From assembly GCA_029066845.1 (NCBI GenBank), contig JAIEFR010000004.1:14241-78240 (forward strand): a DNA stretch of 64,000 bases. Direction: 5' to 3'. The first letter of the stretch is position 1. Each line of letters opens with the position of its first letter. Position numbers and translations under genes: made by a program. This DNA is from Clostridia bacterium. Lineage in GTDB: Bacteria; Bacillota; Clostridia; Christensenellales; Borkfalkiaceae. The notes under the pieces are model-generated. The model was not told the DNA's origin and ran no database searches. It saw nothing but the letters and a program-made list of their open reading frames with translations. Shown piece after piece: positions 59,946 through 64,000 of the stretch.

Positions 59946-62900
59946 ATGAAAATTAAACGTAAGACTTTTGTAGGGGGAATAATAGCAACGCTGTGCGCGT
60001 GCACTGCGCTAACTTTCGGCGCGGTGTTTAACTCGTCTGCAGCGACGGGTGCCGAAGCACTGGCGGCAGGAGCTAACGACAAAGTAATTCAGCTTACGCT
60101 TGACAGCACTAACCTGGCGCCGGCGGCAGACGCCCAAGGTAAAATGTTCAGCGGAGAAGGTCTTGCACAGCTTTACGACGAAATACTGGGTACGACGTAT
60201 GCAAATACGGGTACTTATAATAAAGTGGAAAAGGCTTTAACCGATAGCAGTACCGCAAAGACGTGGACGAGTGTAACGCCTAATTCTCATACGGTAACCG
60301 TACCCAACGCAATCACCGCCGATGATATCCGCACCAGAAGCGGACATAACATTCAGGTAAAAATCGGCAAAACCGCGTTTGAGGTGGTTTACGTCACGCT
60401 CGACAATAGCGGGGAAGTTATCGTCACGCTTTGGCAGGCGGAAAGCACGCAGAAATCTTACTGGGCAGGCGACGCCTCGGGTACTGCCGGTTCCTCTGTC
60501 AACACTAACAGAAATAATAACGCAACTACCCGCCCCGGTAACGTTTACGGCAACAGCTTTATCCGCGCAAAAATGCTTGGACAGGGCGGCACCTGGGATG
60601 CGTTCTCTGGAGGGGATAAACCCTCTTCCCCGCAAAGTGCGGCTACGGTAGGCGCTTCCACAAGCACGGTTTACGCAGCTTTGTGGAACAGTATGACCAC
60701 GGGCAATTTAGCGCAATACATAGATACTCCTTTGCAGGTAAAATATCAGGAAATTCAGTCTTACTCTTTGTACCGCAAAGCAACCGCAAGCGGCTCGGTT
60801 AGCTCGGGTCACGAGACGTCGGGTAAAATGTGGTGGGCGTATACTCTTCCCGGCGACGCGTACGGTGTGCCGTTTGACGAATGGTATGCTTGTCCTACGA
60901 ATTACTACTGGAATCCGAACGTAAATACGGCGTACGGCGGCAACGGCTCGAATCCGATTTCCGGTCAGGATCAGTGGAAGAACGATAAAATATGGCTTCC
61001 TTCTATAACTGAAACGGGACATAACGGCATTGCCGAAGTTGGTTCAACAACGTATATAAGCGGACTCTGGGGTCTGGATAACAATCAGCGCAGAAACGAC
61101 AGCGGCTCAACTCCTTCTACAATGACGCAGACGTCGGACTCGACAAGCATTTCCTGGCTACGTTCGGGGCTTGCCAGCAATACGCAGCTGGCTTATGGAC
61201 TTGGCGGTAGCGGTGAGAATAGAAGCGCTTATACTTCTTGTACTTTAGCGGTTCGTCCCGCATTGCACTTAAATCTTAAAAGAGCGGCGGCGGCTTCCGG
61301 CACAAGCGGTGCCGATTACGAAACGGTAAATATACCTCAGAGCGGTTCTATCACATATAACGCAAAGGACTACACCAAGCTTTCGGACGTTGTTGCGCAG
61401 GTAAAGACCGAAGTGCAGACGGCAAATCCCAGCGCGGCAGACCCCACGCTTTGGTATGAAGAAGGCTATCACAAGCTTGACGTCGGGACGGCAAGCAGTC
61501 AATATCTTTCGAACAGCGACTCGGCTGTTGCATACAAGGTGGAGTATACCCAGCAGGGCAAAACCACTGCCGAAAGTCCCCAGACCTCGTTCAAGATAAG
61601 GGACGCGGGTACTTATAAAATAACCTGTAAATTGACTGACCCCGCAAAGTACCGCTGGCGTGACCCGTCGGACGGTTCGGTGGACGCGGACGGTACTAAG
61701 CAGCAGACCTTTAACATAACCGTCAAACAAGCCGAGCTGAAATACACCTGGGCGAACGACTCTTCAATGACGGGTGCAAGCTGGTCAAAGGATTTCGATA
61801 AGTCGTTTATAGACGGCAACCCGGCTACGGGAAACGCGCCGTGGGTATATCTCGATTACACTCTTTTGAACGGTGACTCCGCAAAGGATACCGATACGTC
61901 GGGCGGTGCAGGCGGCACCGTTGCGGACAATAAATATCCGTATATCGTCTTGAAGTTTGTTGAAAAAGTAAACACCTACGGTGACGCGGATATAACTGCG
62001 GATAACGTGCGCACGCGCATTACCAACACAAAGGGCACCAATTATCCCAAGGAGGCGCAGACCTACACCGTAACGTTTACAGACAGCAACAAGGATACGG
62101 GCAACTATAAACTTGTGCCCGACACGGGCGAAAGCGCGTCGCGCGACTATACCATAAATAAAAAGAAGATTACGGCACCCAGCACGCTTGCCGCACTGGA
62201 ATATTCGGGCACGGAGCAGTCCTTCAACGTAACGCAGTACGATAGCGGCGTTATGGAATACGGTACGCTTGCAGGCACAACCTTTACGGCAGCCGCTACG
62301 CCTACGGATATGACCGCCGCAACGACCAGCGGACTTGTATTGAAGGCTACAAAGGTAGGAAAGTACAAGGTAGCTTTCAGACCTATCACTTCCAAAGACA
62401 GCAGCAATAACGACGTTATCCGTAACTACGAATGGCAGACCAACGCTACGGGCAGTAACGTGCTCGAAGTGGAGTACGAAATAAAGGCTAAAACGCTGGA
62501 ATTCGATTTCGTATCCAGCGCGGACAACGGCACGTTCACAATCAAGACCGACACGACAGGCAAGGTAACGGTAAGCTTTAAAAACGGCAAGGGACCCGTT
62601 GACGACGAGCACGGCAATCCCGAAGCGGTAGAGGCGGAGTTATTCTATTATTATGATACCGACGGCGTGGCAACTGCGGCGGTTAACCCCGGCGCTACCT
62701 GGAACGAAATTTCGTTTGCCGACCTCAAAGATAACCACGGCGTTCATAACACGGGTGACTACACCATAGGCGTACGTTTGAAGAGTGGCGTTGCGGCAAA
62801 TGCCAACTACACCATAGACACCACCGCGGCGGCGACGTACACTAAGGGTATCACCATTAACGCGGGTGAGGCAGGTATTGACGACTTGAAGCTGACCTAC

Positions 62901-64000
62901 AAGGACAGTACGATGGGTTCAAACGACCCGTTGCAGCCGTTGACAGCAGGCGACTTAAAATACGCGTTAGATTCTAACGGCGACCCCGTAGCTTACTTTC
63001 CGCAGCTCGATTTCGACAACACTATTTTCGAAATGGTGGGAACGCCTACGTATACGCTGGCGGACGGAAGCAATCCTTCGTTTGCGGGTGGCTTGACCGC
63101 TGCGGGCAAAGTGACCGTTACCGTTGGTATACGAATCAAGGCTAACGAACAGGCGACCAATAAAATGCCTGCAAACGGAAGCTATAAGGGCAGCAAGTTT
63201 GCAAGCTACGACAGAATCAGCGACACCGAAGCAACGGTTACTTTCGAGTACACCATCGACAAGATGGAAATCGATACGTCAGTGTTCAAGCTGCAGTACA
63301 GCTACGACCAGAGCAACTGGAAGGACTTTGCTACTGCGGAAAATAAAGTGGAGTTTGCAAGCGCGACTATATACGTGCGCATTGACCCCACGAGTTTGGC
63401 TCCTGCAAGCGCGGGCATAAGCGTAATGTTCGGCACCAAGCAGTATGCCGAGGGCAAGAACAAAGGGTCTTACACCGCGGGAGCGGATTTCACGCTTACC
63501 AATAATGATAACTTCGCTATTTCGAGCACGACCTACAACTGGGAAATCACCAACAAGCAGATTAACGTTACCAACTGGGTACCGGGCGATTTCAAGATTG
63601 ACGGCGTTGAGCGTATCGGCGAGATTATGGTCATCAACGGTCATAAGGACCTTTACGACAAGGGCGTTATAGAGTACGTTTATACTTGGAGCGCAATGGA
63701 CGGCACCAACGGATCGGGTACGGGCGAAACCGAGCTTGCGAAAATATTCGCAGTGGCAAGCCCCACCAACCAGGTTACCGTTACCGCAACCGTACAGTTG
63801 AAAGCGGGTGTAAGCGGCACTTACGATTTGTCGGGAGCTACGTTAACCTCGCTGCCGTTTGCGGTGGGTGACGCCAAGTCAACTGCTACGATAACAAACG
63901 CGGGCAGTGCTGAATACGGCAGTGTGAATGAGAGCGCGTTCGGCGTTAAGGTAGAGGCGGACGGCGAAAATCTTCCCGCAACCAACCCGCTTACGCAGGC
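59946..64000 (+). CDS. Giant secreted surface protein with DUF6273 and Ig-like repeats, N-terminal part
   Basis: This frame is open from ATG 59946 (AAAGGAG upstream) to the window end, at least 1,351 codons, and is missing from the ORF track because no stop is reached. A signal peptide (MKIKRKTFVGGIIATLCACTAL, basic n-region) is followed by a globular region (about 30-440). That region ends in a DUF6273-like motif set: IWLPS, SISWLRSG and AVRPALHLNL. Then come repeated beta-rich units of about 100-190 residues resembling bacterial Ig/MBG-type domains (each with YxVxFxxS..NY-like ends such as KYKVAFRP and DYTIGV). It is probably a wall-associated adhesin or sensor. Its expression follows the structured leader. 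Confidence 0.88.
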   Translation, partial: MKIKRKTFVGGIIATLCACTALTFGAVFNSSAATGAEALAAGANDKVIQLTLDSTNLAPAADAQGKMFSGEGLAQLYDEILGTTYANTGTYNKVEKALTDSSTAKTWTSVTPNSHTVTVPNAITADDIRTRSGHNIQVKIGKTAFEVVYVTLDNSGEVIVTLWQAESTQKSYWAGDASGTAGSSVNTNRNNNATTRPGNVYGNSFIRAKMLGQGGTWDAFSGGDKPSSPQSAATVGASTSTVYAALWNSMTTGNLAQYIDTPLQVKYQEIQSYSLYRKATASGSVSSGHETSGKMWWAYTLPGDAYGVPFDEWYACPTNYYWNPNVNTAYGGNGSNPISGQDQWKNDKIWLPSITETGHNGIAEVGSTTYISGLWGLDNNQRRNDSGSTPSTMTQTSDSTSISWLRSGLASNTQLAYGLGGSGENRSAYTSCTLAVRPALHLNLKRAAAASGTSGADYETVNIPQSGSITYNAKDYTKLSDVVAQVKTEVQTANPSAADPTLWYEEGYHKLDVGTASSQYLSNSDSAVAYKVEYTQQGKTTAESPQTSFKIRDAGTYKITCKLTDPAKYRWRDPSDGSVDADGTKQQTFNITVKQAELKYTWANDSSMTGASWSKDFDKSFIDGNPATGNAPWVYLDYTLLNGDSAKDTDTSGGAGGTVADNKYPYIVLKFVEKVNTYGDADITADNVRTRITNTKGTNYPKEAQTYTVTFTDSNKDTGNYKLVPDTGESASRDYTINKKKITAPSTLAALEYSGTEQSFNVTQYDSGVMEYGTLAGTTFTAAATPTDMTAATTSGLVLKATKVGKYKVAFRPITSKDSSNNDVIRNYEWQTNATGSNVLEVEYEIKAKTLEFDFVSSADNGTFTIKTDTTGKVTVSFKNGKGPVDDEHGNPEAVEAELFYYYDTDGVATAAVNPGATWNEISFADLKDNHGVHNTGDYTIGVRLKSGVAANANYTIDTTAAATYTKGITINAGEAGIDDLKLTYKDSTMGSNDPLQPLTAGDLKYALDSNGDPVAYFPQLDFDNTIFEMVGTPTYTLADGSNPSFAGGLTAAGKVTVTVGIRIKANEQATNKMPANGSYKGSKFASYDRISDTEATVTFEYTIDKMEIDTSVFKLQYSYDQSNWKDFATAENKVEFASATIYVRIDPTSLAPASAGISVMFGTKQYAEGKNKGSYTAGADFTLTNNDNFAISSTTYNWEITNKQINVTNWVPGDFKIDGVERIGEIMVINGHKDLYDKGVIEYVYTWSAMDGTNGSGTGETELAKIFAVASPTNQVTVTATVQLKAGVSGTYDLSGATLTSLPFAVGDAKSTATITNAGSAEYGSVNESAFGVKVEADGENLPATNPLTQ

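Noticed and set aside
61785-62612. Minus-strand ORF of 275 residues
   Set aside because: Lies opposite the open frame of the giant surface protein, which has a signal peptide, a ribosome site and recognisable domains.

Overview
The window looks like the chromosome of an anaerobic member of Bacillota, class Clostridia, probably an uncultured gut-type lineage. The supporting genes are a clear Spo0A homologue, an mcsA-mcsB-clpC stress operon, FeoA/FeoB, the GGGtGRT/NifU-like pair typical of anaerobes, a DUF368 lipid-carrier transporter, and perfect sigma-A promoters with AGGAGG-type ribosome sites. Host genes are rich in G and C. One block of about 8.2 kb (15.3-23.55 kb) is clearly AT-rich and foreign. 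No rRNA, tRNA or CRISPR array was seen.

Layout. 1-1.6 kb: tail of a BspA-type leucine-rich-repeat surface protein converging on a DUF368 transporter. 1.7-6.8 kb: a signalling cluster (REC-HD-GYP, HPt, hybrid histidine kinase, Spo0A) that could form a complete phosphorelay. 6.9-10.1 kb: small membrane proteins, malic enzyme and TilS. 10.1-14.4 kb: three envelope proteins on the minus strand whose promoters leave almost no leader. 14.5-26.1 kb: a degenerate phage structural module (terminase fragment, connector-like, stabilisation/tail-like and coiled-coil genes) split by the AT-rich island. The island carries an XRE regulator, a C5 cytosine methyltransferase, a MORC/MutL-like GHKL ATPase with two uncharacterised partners, a TM-macro ThsA plus two TIR ThsB proteins (a type II Thoeris system), and a possible small RNA. 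Its ends carry repeated copies of a 17-bp motif.

26.2-45.3 kb: housekeeping genes (rRNA-type methyltransferase, pseudouridine synthase, a large envelope protein, a diguanylate cyclase, a type IIA topoisomerase pair, SecA, RF2, TsaD, eukaryote-type IleRS). 45.3-51.5 kb: FeoAB, a second pseudouridine synthase, and a 1,083-residue protein fusing a YhhN-type lysoplasmalogenase, an iron-containing alcohol dehydrogenase and an aldehyde dehydrogenase. 51.5-55.3 kb (minus strand): a lipoprotein, an ArsB-like permease and the GGGtGRT/NifU-like pair. 55.4-59.6 kb: mcsA-mcsB-clpC without ctsR. 59.6-64 kb: a Spo0A-box promoter, a highly structured leader RNA of about 255 nt ending in a terminator, and the start of a very large secreted DUF6273/Ig-like protein that runs off the window and is missing from the ORF track.

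Most striking points: (1) the triple fusion, which would release a fatty aldehyde from lysoplasmalogen and then oxidise or reduce it in one polypeptide; (2) the structured leader RNA at 59.67 kb; (3) the compound defence island inside a phage terminase gene, including a methyltransferase-GHKL module with no recognisable nuclease; (4) the Spo0A-centred phosphorelay cluster with three candidate 0A boxes across the window; (5) a group of genes that appear to be transcribed leaderless.
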